Assembly: GCA_943704525.1 (NCBI GenBank)
Contig: CALSCQ010000908.1
Location: forward strand, 1 to 13,230
Direction: 5' to 3'
Source of the DNA: Pigoraptor vietnamica
Taxonomy: Eukaryota > Opisthokonta > Filasterea
DNA length: 13,230 bases
Below, piece by piece: positions 1 through 8,799 of the stretch; the first letter of the stretch is position 1, and every line of letters starts with the position of its first letter. A program made the translations under genes and the position numbers. Below the pieces are notes generated by a model. The model worked only from the letters and a program-made list of their open reading frames with translations, had not been told where the DNA came from and searched no databases.

Positions 1-1673
1 GATCGGGGATACATTGCTGGATGTTACAGTCAGTGGCGTGTGTGGTCAAGCGCTTGGTATGCGTAGATACTGACGAACGCTGGGTCAGTCTGTGGCTGCT
101 TCGCAAATATGGCCTCAGTAATCGCTGATTATCGCTTCCACCTTCTTCCCCCGTGACGCCTCGCTCCCCAAACATTTATACACATATACAGTGGAGAAAA
201 CCTGAGCACGCAACAGCTTGCGGACTGCTTCGCCGCGTCCGAGTGCAACGCGCAGCTGCTCGGCAAGCTCCCCGAGAAGGGCGGCGCCGCGGCGCTCAAC
301 GGGACAGTCCAGACACTCGAGGGGAAGGGTTACGCCGCGTCCTTCACGCGGCAAGTGGCCGTGCTGGCCAAGCGCAATGCGGTGCACACCGCGCGCCACC
401 CCTTGCTGGCGACGCAGCAGCTCGTCGGCTACATTGTCGCTGCGCTCCTTATCGGCCTGCTCTTCTCGCAACTGCGCACGAGCAAGTTTGAGCAGCTCAC
501 CCTCGGCCTCTCGTTCATGTGCGATTGCACCAGCGTCTTCTCCTTCTTCAGCGTCCCTTTGTACCAGGGTGCGCTGCGCGTTCTATTGTTGTGTGGTGTT
601 TGTGTTTGTGTGTGTGCTTACTGAGCGTAGCTAAGTCGATGGTTGCACAATGTGGGACTCACCACTCGTGCTTGTGGTGTTGTGGGTGTGCATGCTGAGC
701 GTCGCATGTGTCTGCCGCTGTCTTGCGCACTCACGCCCAATCTCTTCACCGCATCAACAGCGGCGCGCCTGAACTTCAACCGCGAGCACTCGGCGGGCTT
801 CTACTCTCCCCTCGCCTACTTCTTCGGCAACATTGCCGTGATGGCGCCCTTCATGTCGGCCATCGTCTCCCTCTACATGCTCATCATATCGAAAATCCAG
901 GGGTGGGACGGCGACTTTGGGTTCGCCGTGCTCGTCGGCGTTCTCACGCTGCAGGTGTTTCTCGCACTGAACGAGCTCATCGGTGCGGCGCTGCGGTCGG
1001 TGGACGTCGCGCTCGGCTTTGCGGGCTTCATGAATTTGCTAGCGATGGTCTTTAGCGGGGTGGGTAGCATGTCCCTGTCGCGAGTTTGCTGGTGGAGTGA
1101 GACCCCATGCGGTTGAGCCGTTTGCGTCTTGCGTGTTCGTGCACATGCCCTCTTCTTAATGCCCTCTTTCGTGTTCGCGCAAATGCCCGCCTTTGTGACT
1201 GTCGGCCGTTCCTTTCGCAGGTCATGGCACTGGTGGGTCCCTTCGAGTCCTCGCTGCGGTTGAGAGCACCCGTTTGTCCGATGCGCTCGCCTAACCGTTT
1301 GGGCCTCCGCCTCTTTCAATTGCTGTGTCGCTGAACGTGCTCGCAACGAGGTCACTTCGCTGCTTGGCCCACTGCCCGCACTTTCAAAGCTTAACCACCA
1401 CCCTTCCTCCCCCTTTCACAGTACCCCAACATCCCCGTGTACCTTCGCTTCCTGTACTGGATGACGCCGATGAGCTACGCCCAGTCGGCCATTCTCATCA
1501 ACGAATTCAAAAACACGCCCGACGGACAGGCGTACCTTGACGTGTTCGGGTCTCCGCTGTGGCACCGCGGCGAGCTTCCGTGGGACGCCGTGTACGCGCT
1601 CGTCGGCTTTCTCATCCTCTTTAGGACGCTCTGTTACTGCGCGCTCCGCTTCTTGCAGAAGGAGGAGCGGTAG
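1..1673 (+). CDS. ABCG-type ABC transporter, 3' part (transmembrane half), partial
   Basis: This is the membrane half of a White/ABCG half-transporter; the ATPase part lies left of the window. My exon model is about 2-39 (tentative, phase-compatible, reads IGDTLLDVTVSG, resembling the segment after the nucleotide-binding domain), 192-568, 761-1059, 1221-1232 and 1422-1673 (TAG). All junctions keep phase. Diagnostic segments are RQVAVLAKRNAVHTARHPLL before helix 1, LVGYIVAALLIGLLFSQL (helix 1), FNREHSAGFYSPLAYFFGN (the family's conserved re-entry segment before helix 3), MVFSG after helix 5, then IPVYLRFLYWMTPMSYAQS and a last helix near the C-terminal LRFLQKEER. Six helices can be placed. ABCG proteins dimerise and export lipids, sterols or xenobiotics at the plasma membrane or endomembranes; the substrate cannot be read here. 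Introns are 152, 192, 161 and 189 nt. The family call is firm, the first exon is not. Confidence 0.85.
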
Positions 1674-2012
1674 GCCGCGCGACGGTCGGAGCCTGCGATG
1701 TGGAAGCCGACACCAGAGTTGGTCGCGTCTCGTGTGCCGGCCGTGCGTTTGACTTCGTGGCGTCCGTGTTTGCGCTTTCCTTCGGTTTGTCTTTTTTTTT
1801 TTTCCTGAGCGGTTTGCGTGCGCTCTGTGGCACAGTCTCCTGTAGGAGGTGAGACTGCGCCGTCGCCTTTGTCTCGCGTGCGCGTTTCGGTTTGAGCTAA
1901 AGTTCCAAGGACATCTCGCGCCACACGTGAAATTATGCACAATTTTCTTCGGCGTCACGCAAATCGACACGCGCGGACAGACATACGCAGAGCACCCCGA
2001 CACTGAGGCGCG
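1674..2012. other. Convergent intergenic region
   Basis: This stretch separates the stop of the ABCG gene (plus) from the stop of the unknown minus-strand gene, so it must hold both 3' ends. I see a 12-T run at 1792-1803 and no AATAAA on either strand. No reading frame here looks coding. Confidence 0.5.
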
Positions 2013-3072
2013 TCAGAGCTTCGTCAAGTACGACGACACGTCGGGAGCCACTGGTTGCACGCGCCCTTCAAACTCGGCAATCTGTCCAAGGCACTCGTTG
2101 CGGCCCTCGTCCCACTCGTCCTCTCCGCCGTACTCGGATTCCTCGCGTGAACAGCAGCGAAAAGGGGCAGTCAAGGTGACAACAGCATGTGGCGCACTTT
2201 GGTGAGTGAAGTGCATGGGTCGATGCAATGTCAATACGAACGGCGTGTGAGATGTGCAGTACGTCAGAGTGTGCACACAAGCGCGTCGCTTGGTCAGCGC
2301 GCGGATATCATCCGGTTCGTACGGCACGTACTCGCTCAAGCACGAATTTCCGGCAATTCGGTTGTAAAGAGTGCCGACTTTTCTCTCCACCTACGCCCCG
2401 TGCACAGCGGATAAGCGAACATCACGTGCCGCAGCAAACGTCACTTGACACTGTGTGTGAACTCATACGCACACGCACAGAAATGTCGGACCAGGTCAAG
2501 GTGTGCGTCCATCGACTCCGCTACGCAGTCACACGACGAACGAGTTTACCGACCGCGCGGAGGGATACATACCTCGAGGCGCTTGTACTTCCGTCGTGTG
2601 AACGCATCCCTGTCCTTCTGCCGAAACTCGTTCTGTCACGTGAGGAGGCGCGTCAGCAAGTGCCGCGTAAGGTTCACAAGTGAGTACAACCCGCGCACCT
2701 TTTTTGCCTCCTCCGCTTCCTTGTCGGCCTCTGTTTGCGCCTCTACCTTTCGCCGGACGTCTTCCGCAGCTGAGAAATGCAAGCGACATGGCAGAGTAAG
2801 AGAGACCGGTAAGTGGACGGAGGCAGTCGAGACTATCGCACACGGAACCAACCTCTTTCCAGCTCCGGTCGCTTGGGCTCGTTGCGACCCTGCGCAAGCT
2901 CGATGGGGCTGCGGTGGTACGACAGCCAAGTCTTCGGTTGCGGGCCTGGAAATGGGCGGTGTGGTGTGCATACATGAGTGATGGGCCTGAGATTGAATGA
3001 CACACAACACACGCACCACACAAAACCACACACACACGCACACACGCACACACACACACACGCACACACACG

Positions 3073-3132
<60 letters not shown>

Positions 3133-4452
3133 GCACGGCACGAGATGGCTCACCCGTGGCAGGCGATGGGGCGCGTGGAAGCAGCTGGCTCGTGTCGTCC
3201 GAGTGGAGATTCAGCTTTTGGTGCGCCTGTGGAGAAGAGAGTGAGCTCAGTATAGGGGTTGAGCCCATCGACTCTGGGGTGAGAGAGAAGGGAAAATAAA
3301 GAGTTGTGGGCGAGAGTCATGGCAAACGCCAAGCAAGCGTGGATTGCGTTTGAGCTCATAGAAAACGAACGCACGCACTGGTAGAGCAAGGCACCACACA
3401 CAATTCCATACGCAAAATTTCATAGTCAACAGACAGACACCCCCACACAAAACAAGGCCCTGGTATTGCTTTTGAGCTCACAGAAAACGAACGCACGCGG
3501 TGGTAGAGCAAGGCACCACACACAATTCCATACGCAAAATTCCATAGTCAACAGACCGACAGCCCCACACAAAACAAGGCCCTGGTATTGCTTTGGAGCT
3601 CACAGAAAACAAACGCACGCGGTGGTAGAGCAAGGCACCACACACAATTCCATACGCAAAATTCCATAGTCAATAGACCGACACCCCCACACAAAACAAG
3701 GCCTTTTGAGCTCACAGAAAACGAACGCACGCAGTGGTAGAACAAGGCACCACACTCAATTCTACACGCAAAATTCCATAGTCACCGCCACACAAAACAA
3801 GGCCCGGGTGCTCATTGAAAACGAGCGCACGCAGTGGTAGAGCAAGGCACCGCACACAATTCCATACGCAAAATTCCATAGTCAATAGACCGACACCCCC
3901 ACACAAAACAAGGCCTTCTGAGCTCGTAGAAAACGAACGCACGCATTGGTAGAACAAGGCACCACTCTCAATTCCATACGCAAAATTCCATTAGTCAACA
4001 CCCATGTCTGCTTTTCGAGAAACGGAGTGGGAGTGGTCGCACGGACCAGGAATGCACACGACGCAAAGCCATACACAGCGCGCACACAACAGCCCCACAC
4101 CATGCTTGCGTGCAAGTGAGTGCCGAGTGTGCAAATGTCTGACTATGGCTCACCTCGAGGGCATTTCCATTGCGCGCATCGTATGCTTCCCTGTTGCAGC
4201 AGAAACAACGCGTAAGCAGCAGAACGACATAGACGCGCATGACAGCAAACGGAACCATTCGAACGCACCAAAACAAGCGAGCCTTGACAGCGGCGTCCGT
4301 GTCCGTGTGCTCCTCAAAGCTGATCGACTCGGCAATCGCCGTGTGCTGCAGTCAAAGTACTGAATGAGCTTTGCAAGACGCACTGCGACACACAATTACC
4401 CCTTGCGCACAGTGGCACCTGCACCCACCTCGATCACTCTATTCAGCGGCAT
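2013..4452 (-). CDS. Nine-exon gene for a charged, coiled-coil-containing protein of unknown function
   Basis: I do not recognise this protein. Exons in reading order are 4452-4429, 4345-4269, 4190-4154, 3226-3154, 2945-2853, 2769-2699, 2632-2573, 2390-2277 and 2141-2013 (TGA). They total 678 nt and give 225 aa, and every junction preserves phase (0,2,0,1,1,0,0,0). Fragments that look coding include [60 protein letters not shown] (coiled-coil-like), [20 protein letters not shown] and an acidic C-terminus around [19 protein letters not shown] see no signal peptide or membrane helix, so it is probably soluble. An in-frame ATG at 4587 would add 45 residues; I prefer 4452 because the extra part is Cys/Arg-rich and atypical. 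The exon 5 donor is ambiguous: 2852, or 2843, which adds nine bases. Introns are 66-208 nt except the third, 927 nt, which is filled by a minisatellite. Confidence 0.6.
2999..3131. repeat. CA/GT microsatellite inside an intron
   Basis: The stretch is a degenerate CA-rich tract that becomes pure (CA)n at about 3076-3131. It lies in intron 4 (2946-3153) of the unknown minus-strand gene, so it is (GT)n on the transcribed sense strand, just downstream of that intron's donor at 3153. It creates spurious Cys/Val and Thr/His reading frames on both strands. Confidence 0.95.
3352..4000. repeat. Six-copy ~122-bp minisatellite within intron 3 of the unknown gene
   Basis: Units begin at or near a GAGCTC hexamer: 3352, 3474, 3596, 3708, about 3808 (hexamer degenerated) and 3920. 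The first two full periods are exactly 122 bp; later units are shorter (about 112, 100 and 112 bp) because they lose blocks such as ctggtattgc. Each unit carries the core gcaaggcaccacacacaatt followed by a caaaattccatagtcaa block and a ccccacacaaaacaaggcc block. The array occupies most of the 927-nt intron 3227-4153. No unit encodes a convincing protein. Confidence 0.9.
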
Positions 4453-4701
4453 TCTCCTTCCGCGCACGCCGCCGTCAAAGAGGTCGTGCCATGAATGAAA
4501 ACTGGGAACAAGTTCGCAGTTTTGTCCCTGACGGCAGTTTGGGAACTGTCTTGCTTGGCAACGGATGTAACACAGGGTCACGTGCATGTTACTGAACTGT
4601 TACCGATTCTCTTGGCTCCGTAAGAGGTGGATGTTACAGTTCTAAAACTTGCTGCACCATACGTCACAGCGACTCTTTCTTCATTCATACACAGGGTCCC
4701 T
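4453..4701. other. Spacer between dabAB 3' end and the unknown gene's start
   Basis: Both flanking genes are on the minus strand, so this interval holds the 3' end of the DabA-DabB gene and the promoter and 5' UTR of the unknown gene. I see no AATAAA and no convincing TATA box. It may instead contain the first codons of the unknown gene if translation starts at the in-frame ATG at 4587. Confidence 0.4.
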
Positions 4702-7700
4702 TCAGCTCTTCTTCGCCTCCAGCGCCATTGCGGCGTCCTGCGTGATCTTGTGGAAGGACTGGCGGAAGCGCTGGCGTGTGAGGACGTTGACGAACAGGAA
4801 CCGCATGAGCACCACCGAGAATGCAAAGTGCCCGGCAATCAGGGCGCCCGCAAGCACCGGCTGCGTCGGCAGCATCTCCATGAGCGTGTGGTCCATGTAG
4901 TGCGAGATCGGCGTGAACGGGGCGCCAGCGAGCACGACGCCCGCGCCGGTCGCAAGCCACTGCTGGCCCTTCGTGAGCTTGTACGGGCGCGGCAGGTGCA
5001 GGCGGCCGCCGATCCGGTGCAGCACCGTGAGGAGGTGGAAGTCCGTGTCCACGCGGCGCAGCGCCCACGCGAGGCGATATAGGTTGTCGGAGACGATCTT
5101 TGGCGAAGGCATGTGACCGAGTGCGCTGCGGAGGTTCTGCGTGTCGGCGATGATGTTGGGCGCGCGCAGCACCTGCGTCATCCTGAACGCCGCGTGGCCA
5201 AGCGACATGGTCAGCGCAATGTCGGGGTGGCCGAGGGCAAGGGGCACGAAGATGAGGCCCAGGGTGGCCGATGTCGCGCGCGCAATGGCGCCCTTCCGGT
5301 CCGATTGGATTTTGGCGACGAGCGTGCAGTAGAGCGACGTGAAGGGACCGATCGTGAGCAGCGCGAGCCGCGCCCAGTCAAACCCGTACCACAGCGGCAT
5401 GGTGCTCGACAGCAGCACGATGCCCGCGTGCGCCGAGAGTCCCGCGTAACCGAGCGCGCTCGCCGGCGTCGGACCCTCCATGGAGCGCACGAACAAAGCG
5501 GCAAGCGGAAACTGGCTCGACTTGAATAGCGCAGCGAGGAGGAGGCCGCCCGCGACCGCTGCCGACGTCTCCGCACCGGGCGGGTGGTGCGCGGCGAACG
5601 CAGCAGCCGTGAGCATGGCAAAGTCGGCGACGCGGTACGCGGCGAACGCAAAGGTCGCGTTGTTGCGGACTGTCGGGCGGTCGTTGTAAGCGCCGATGAG
5701 GAACGTCGACGAGAACCCAAAGAGGCTCCACCCGGCGAGGGCCTGCGCGAGGTCCGGCGCCGTCGCGACCATGTTGAAGCCCAGGAGGAGACCGACGCTA
5801 AGGAATGAGATGCGCCCAAACATGTACTCGCCGTGAAGGTAGCGCCGTGAGAAGGCGAGCATAGGGAGCGCGAGGAGCGTCGCGGACGTTGCCACGAGCG
5901 ACCCGTGCGGGTTCATGGCCTCGGCACCGTTGACGACGACGGGGACGGCGCACGAAGCAAGCATTCCGAGCGCCGCCGTCCAGTACGCAATGCCCTCGCG
6001 GCGCGCGACGGCCATGCCGTACTGTCGGTGCCGCTCAAAAAACGTCGCGTTGTGGTCGAGGAGCGGCGCCTCCTCGTTCACGGGGACGTACTCGCCGCGC
6101 ATCTGGCGGTAGAGCTGGCCAGAGTCCGGGTCGCGCACAAAGAACCGGACCCACTCGTTGCGCACGAGCTCGCGGAGGTCCTTCCGGCGGGACAGCACGG
6201 CCTCGACGCGCTCGACAGGCGCATCGACGACGTAGAGGGCGCGGACGGGGATGTGCATCTCGGTCATCTGCGTGGGCAGCCCCGGGCGGAGGTCGCCGCT
6301 CGTCCCCTGCTGCACGCCAATGTTGCCGACGACATTCAGCGGGGCCTTCGTGCCGGCGCCGTGGTGGTCGACGTCGATGGTGGAGAAGAGGTACTCGAGG
6401 TTGATCCCGGAGCACACGATGAGCGCCGGCGCGAGCACGTGCTCGAGGTTCGTCCCGGCGGCGTCGTCAGAGTAGGGATCGTACGACGGGAGAAATGCGC
6501 GGCGGTCGAGGAAGAGCCCCTTGGTCAGCTTGCGACGGCCAATGACGACGGCTGCGTTCGTCGCGTGGTTCAGCTCGGGGCGCACTTCGGCGGCGTCCGT
6601 GCCGCGCCCGATCACGTGACGCAGCGCCTGTTCGGGCGTCCGGACGTCCTTGGCGAGGAGAAAGCGGTTGCAGCGCTCGAGCGCGTTGCGGCCGCGCGCG
6701 TTGTCGATGATCTGTCGGGCGGCGTCCCAGCGCGCCTGGTGCGAGGGGGGAAGGTTCTCGACGTCGTAAAATTCGATCGTGTCGGTGGTCGTGTTGTGGA
6801 GCCCCCCAACAAAGAAGGTGTCGTCGGGGATGACAATGTCGTGCGTGTCCCTCAGGTGCGCGCGCACGCTCGCGTCGTTCGCAAACCGGGCCAGCAGGCG
6901 CGCGTTGGGACCGCCCTCGCGGCCGCCGCACGCGCCGCAGTTGTACGCGGCTGCAAACGGGTTGTTCACGCTGATCGCGCCGTGCCCGAGCACGACGACG
7001 ACGGGCGCAAAGCGGCGGTGCGTTCCAATGTCGCGGAACGTGCGCGCGAGCAGCGTGGCGGCCTGTTCGGGCGGGAAGGGAAGCTCAAAGTCCGTGTGAA
7101 GCGCCGGAAGGAACTTCTGCTGGATGGCCGTCTTGATGCGGTGGGGAGTCCTGGGCGAGAAGCCCATCAGGAGCAGGCGGGCGATCGAGACGGGGAAGAA
7201 TCCGGACAGCGCGAGCGAACCGATCGGAGAAAACGACGCCTTCTCCCACGCCCACGCAATGCGCGCGGTGAAGCGGCGCCAGCGATTGTACGTCTCGAAC
7301 TGCTCGTGCTCGGCCATTCGCTCCCTCTCGACGAGGACGGCGGTCGGGTTCTGTCCCTCGGGCGCGAGAATCATCTGGTCGCGACCGTCGATGGGCTGGT
7401 AGCGCACGGGGATGCCAAAGAAACCGGCGACGCCGAACGTCTCGATGGCCTCGGGGTCCGTCTGCTCGACGTGACGGCGCAGAGAGCACTCGCGGTCGTC
7501 GATGCACGTGTAGAGCTGCAGCTGCGGGCGCGGGCGGGGCACGTTCTTGGGGATCGGGTGCCCGTTGATCGCGCTGAGGACCGTCTTCTCAACCTGCTTC
7601 TCGAGGGCTTCGCGGCGCTCCGAGTCTTGGTCGATGAACGCGATGGCGCTCGCGTGCGGCACGGCTTCGTGGAGGGGCTGCGGACGCACCGTGGGCACCT

Positions 7701-8799
7701 CGCTCAGCCAGACCGCAAACGACATGTCGACGGGGTCCCAGCCGCGCTGCACTGCGAGCGCCTCGATGGACGACCGCGTGAGTATGGACTGGACGACGCA
7801 AAAGTCAAACAGGCGCACAGTCGTCTCCTGGGGCGCCTCCCCCGGGTGCGTCTCCATGCGGCGGAACATGCCGGCCCACCCGCGCAGCTCCAGCATGGTC
7901 GCACGCAGCGCGTTCTCCCAATCCTTGGGCGGAATGCCAAAGAACTCGAGGTTCTCCCGGAGGACAGCCTCGCCGACCGTGTGTGGGTTCGCGCCCTGCT
8001 CGAGGAGCGCGCGAATTCGCCGTGCGTCCGCGCGCGCGTGCCGCCGCCACGCAGCGAACCCGAGACCCTCCAGGTTGGCGAAGAAGTAGAGGAATCCCCT
8101 GTGGCGAAACTGCGGCGCCCACTTTGCCGCGCCGCGGTCGAGGAATGCCGAGCTGAGGTCGACAAGGGCCTCGTTCACGCGCTTGCGGGGGTCCACGTTC
8201 ACGAGCGTAAGCATGCGCTCGCCCGGCGACATGTAAGACTCGAGGTGCTCGACGTGCTCGATGGCCTCGCGGAAGTCCATCGACTGCAAGTGCTCGAGGG
8301 GGTTGTGGTGCACGAAATTCTCCAGGATGCCCTGGTGGGGAAGGAGGTCCGCGGCCTGCTCGACGACGTACGCGACCGACAGAGGAGGGTCCGACGCACC
8401 GTGCGCGTGCGAATGGGACGCGTCTTGTTGTTTGTCTTCGTTCGCATGGGACGACGCGGGCACGACGGGAAGCGGCGAGACGGCGGCGGGCTTGACGGCG
8501 GGTGTGGCAGCGACAGCCTTGTTGTTGTGGGCATGGTGCGCGTGTCCGCAGTCAGGCACAGGGCACGCGGCCGTGTGTCGCATGGCGCCCGACGCGCCGA
8601 AAAACCGCGCGGGAGCAAGCGCGACGCGCCCTTGCGCCCGTGGGCCCTGGAGGAGAGAGCGGCATGTTGACGCTGCCCCTTTCCTCCGGGAGAGAGTTGC
8701 AAGCGAGGCAATGGGCGCCGTTGGCGGTTTGGCGAACACCGCGCTGACGAGCGGCAGCACAGCGCGCCGCAGGGATGGCGCAACGTTAAAGACGGGCAT
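4702..8799 (-). CDS. dabAB: DabA-DabB fusion: energy-coupled inorganic carbon transporter / vectorial carbonic anhydrase
   Basis: One open frame of 1365 codons. Residues 1-72 lack Asp and Glu and are rich in Arg, Ala and Ser, with RFFGAS at 65-70 resembling a mitochondrial cleavage site. Residues 79-134 form a Cys/His-rich linker. Residues about 135-910 are DabA (DUF2309): NFVHHNPLEHLQSMDF at 161-176, CIDDRE at 432-437, GHG at 605-607, CGACGGREGGPNAR at 621-634, and SGINLEYLFSTIDVD at 797-811. C432, D434, H606 and C621 match the four reported zinc ligands of Halothiobacillus DabA in order and almost exactly in spacing. Residues about 930-1365 are DabB (NuoL-like, roughly a dozen helices), with YLHGEYMFGRISFLS, GWSLFGFSSTFLIGAYNDRP, KSSQFPLAALF and PTPASALGYAG. 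In bacteria these are two proteins that couple CO2 hydration to an ion gradient. No introns, unlike its neighbours. Location in the mitochondrial inner membrane is inference. Confidence 0.93.
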   Translation of the reverse strand: MPVFNVAPSLRRAVLPLVSAVFAKPPTAPIASLATLSRRKGAASTCRSLLQGPRAQGRVALAPARFFGASGAMRHTAACPVPDCGHAHHAHNNKAVAATPAVKPAAVSPLPVVPASSHANEDKQQDASHSHAHGASDPPLSVAYVVEQAADLLPHQGILENFVHHNPLEHLQSMDFREAIEHVEHLESYMSPGERMLTLVNVDPRKRVNEALVDLSSAFLDRGAAKWAPQFRHRGFLYFFANLEGLGFAAWRRHARADARRIRALLEQGANPHTVGEAVLRENLEFFGIPPKDWENALRATMLELRGWAGMFRRMETHPGEAPQETTVRLFDFCVVQSILTRSSIEALAVQRGWDPVDMSFAVWLSEVPTVRPQPLHEAVPHASAIAFIDQDSERREALEKQVEKTVLSAINGHPIPKNVPRPRPQLQLYTCIDDRECSLRRHVEQTDPEAIETFGVAGFFGIPVRYQPIDGRDQMILAPEGQNPTAVLVERERMAEHEQFETYNRWRRFTARIAWAWEKASFSPIGSLALSGFFPVSIARLLLMGFSPRTPHRIKTAIQQKFLPALHTDFELPFPPEQAATLLARTFRDIGTHRRFAPVVVVLGHGAISVNNPFAAAYNCGACGGREGGPNARLLARFANDASVRAHLRDTHDIVIPDDTFFVGGLHNTTTDTIEFYDVENLPPSHQARWDAARQIIDNARGRNALERCNRFLLAKDVRTPEQALRHVIGRGTDAAEVRPELNHATNAAVVIGRRKLTKGLFLDRRAFLPSYDPYSDDAAGTNLEHVLAPALIVCSGINLEYLFSTIDVDHHGAGTKAPLNVVGNIGVQQGTSGDLRPGLPTQMTEMHIPVRALYVVDAPVERVEAVLSRRKDLRELVRNEWVRFFVRDPDSGQLYRQMRGEYVPVNEEAPLLDHNATFFERHRQYGMAVARREGIAYWTAALGMLASCAVPVVVNGAEAMNPHGSLVATSATLLALPMLAFSRRYLHGEYMFGRISFLSVGLLLGFNMVATAPDLAQALAGWSLFGFSSTFLIGAYNDRPTVRNNATFAFAAYRVADFAMLTAAAFAAHHPPGAETSAAVAGGLLLAALFKSSQFPLAALFVRSMEGPTPASALGYAGLSAHAGIVLLSSTMPLWYGFDWARLALLTIGPFTSLYCTLVAKIQSDRKGAIARATSATLGLIFVPLALGHPDIALTMSLGHAAFRMTQVLRAPNIIADTQNLRSALGHMPSPKIVSDNLYRLAWALRRVDTDFHLLTVLHRIGGRLHLPRPYKLTKGQQWLATGAGVVLAGAPFTPISHYMDHTLMEMLPTQPVLAGALIAGHFAFSVVLMRFLFVNVLTRQRFRQSFHKITQDAAMALEAKKS

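Noticed and set aside
2636-3268. Long Cys/Val reading frames on the minus strand around the CA/GT tract
   Set aside because: They exist only because a dinucleotide repeat has no stops; the real exons of the region are separated by that repeat.
3352-4000. CRISPR array
   Set aside because: The units are ~122 bp tandem copies with no unique spacers, in a eukaryotic intron.
3247-4115. Repeated small minus-strand frames with CVRSFS and [11 protein letters not shown] motifs
   Set aside because: They are translations of the minisatellite unit and carry indels between copies.
5905-8670. 921-codon open frame on the plus strand antisense to dabAB
   Set aside because: It is Arg/Val/Glu/Asp-rich, has no recognisable domain and lies wholly opposite a frame with clear DabA motifs. 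GC-biased codon use on the sense strand removes antisense stops and creates such shadows.
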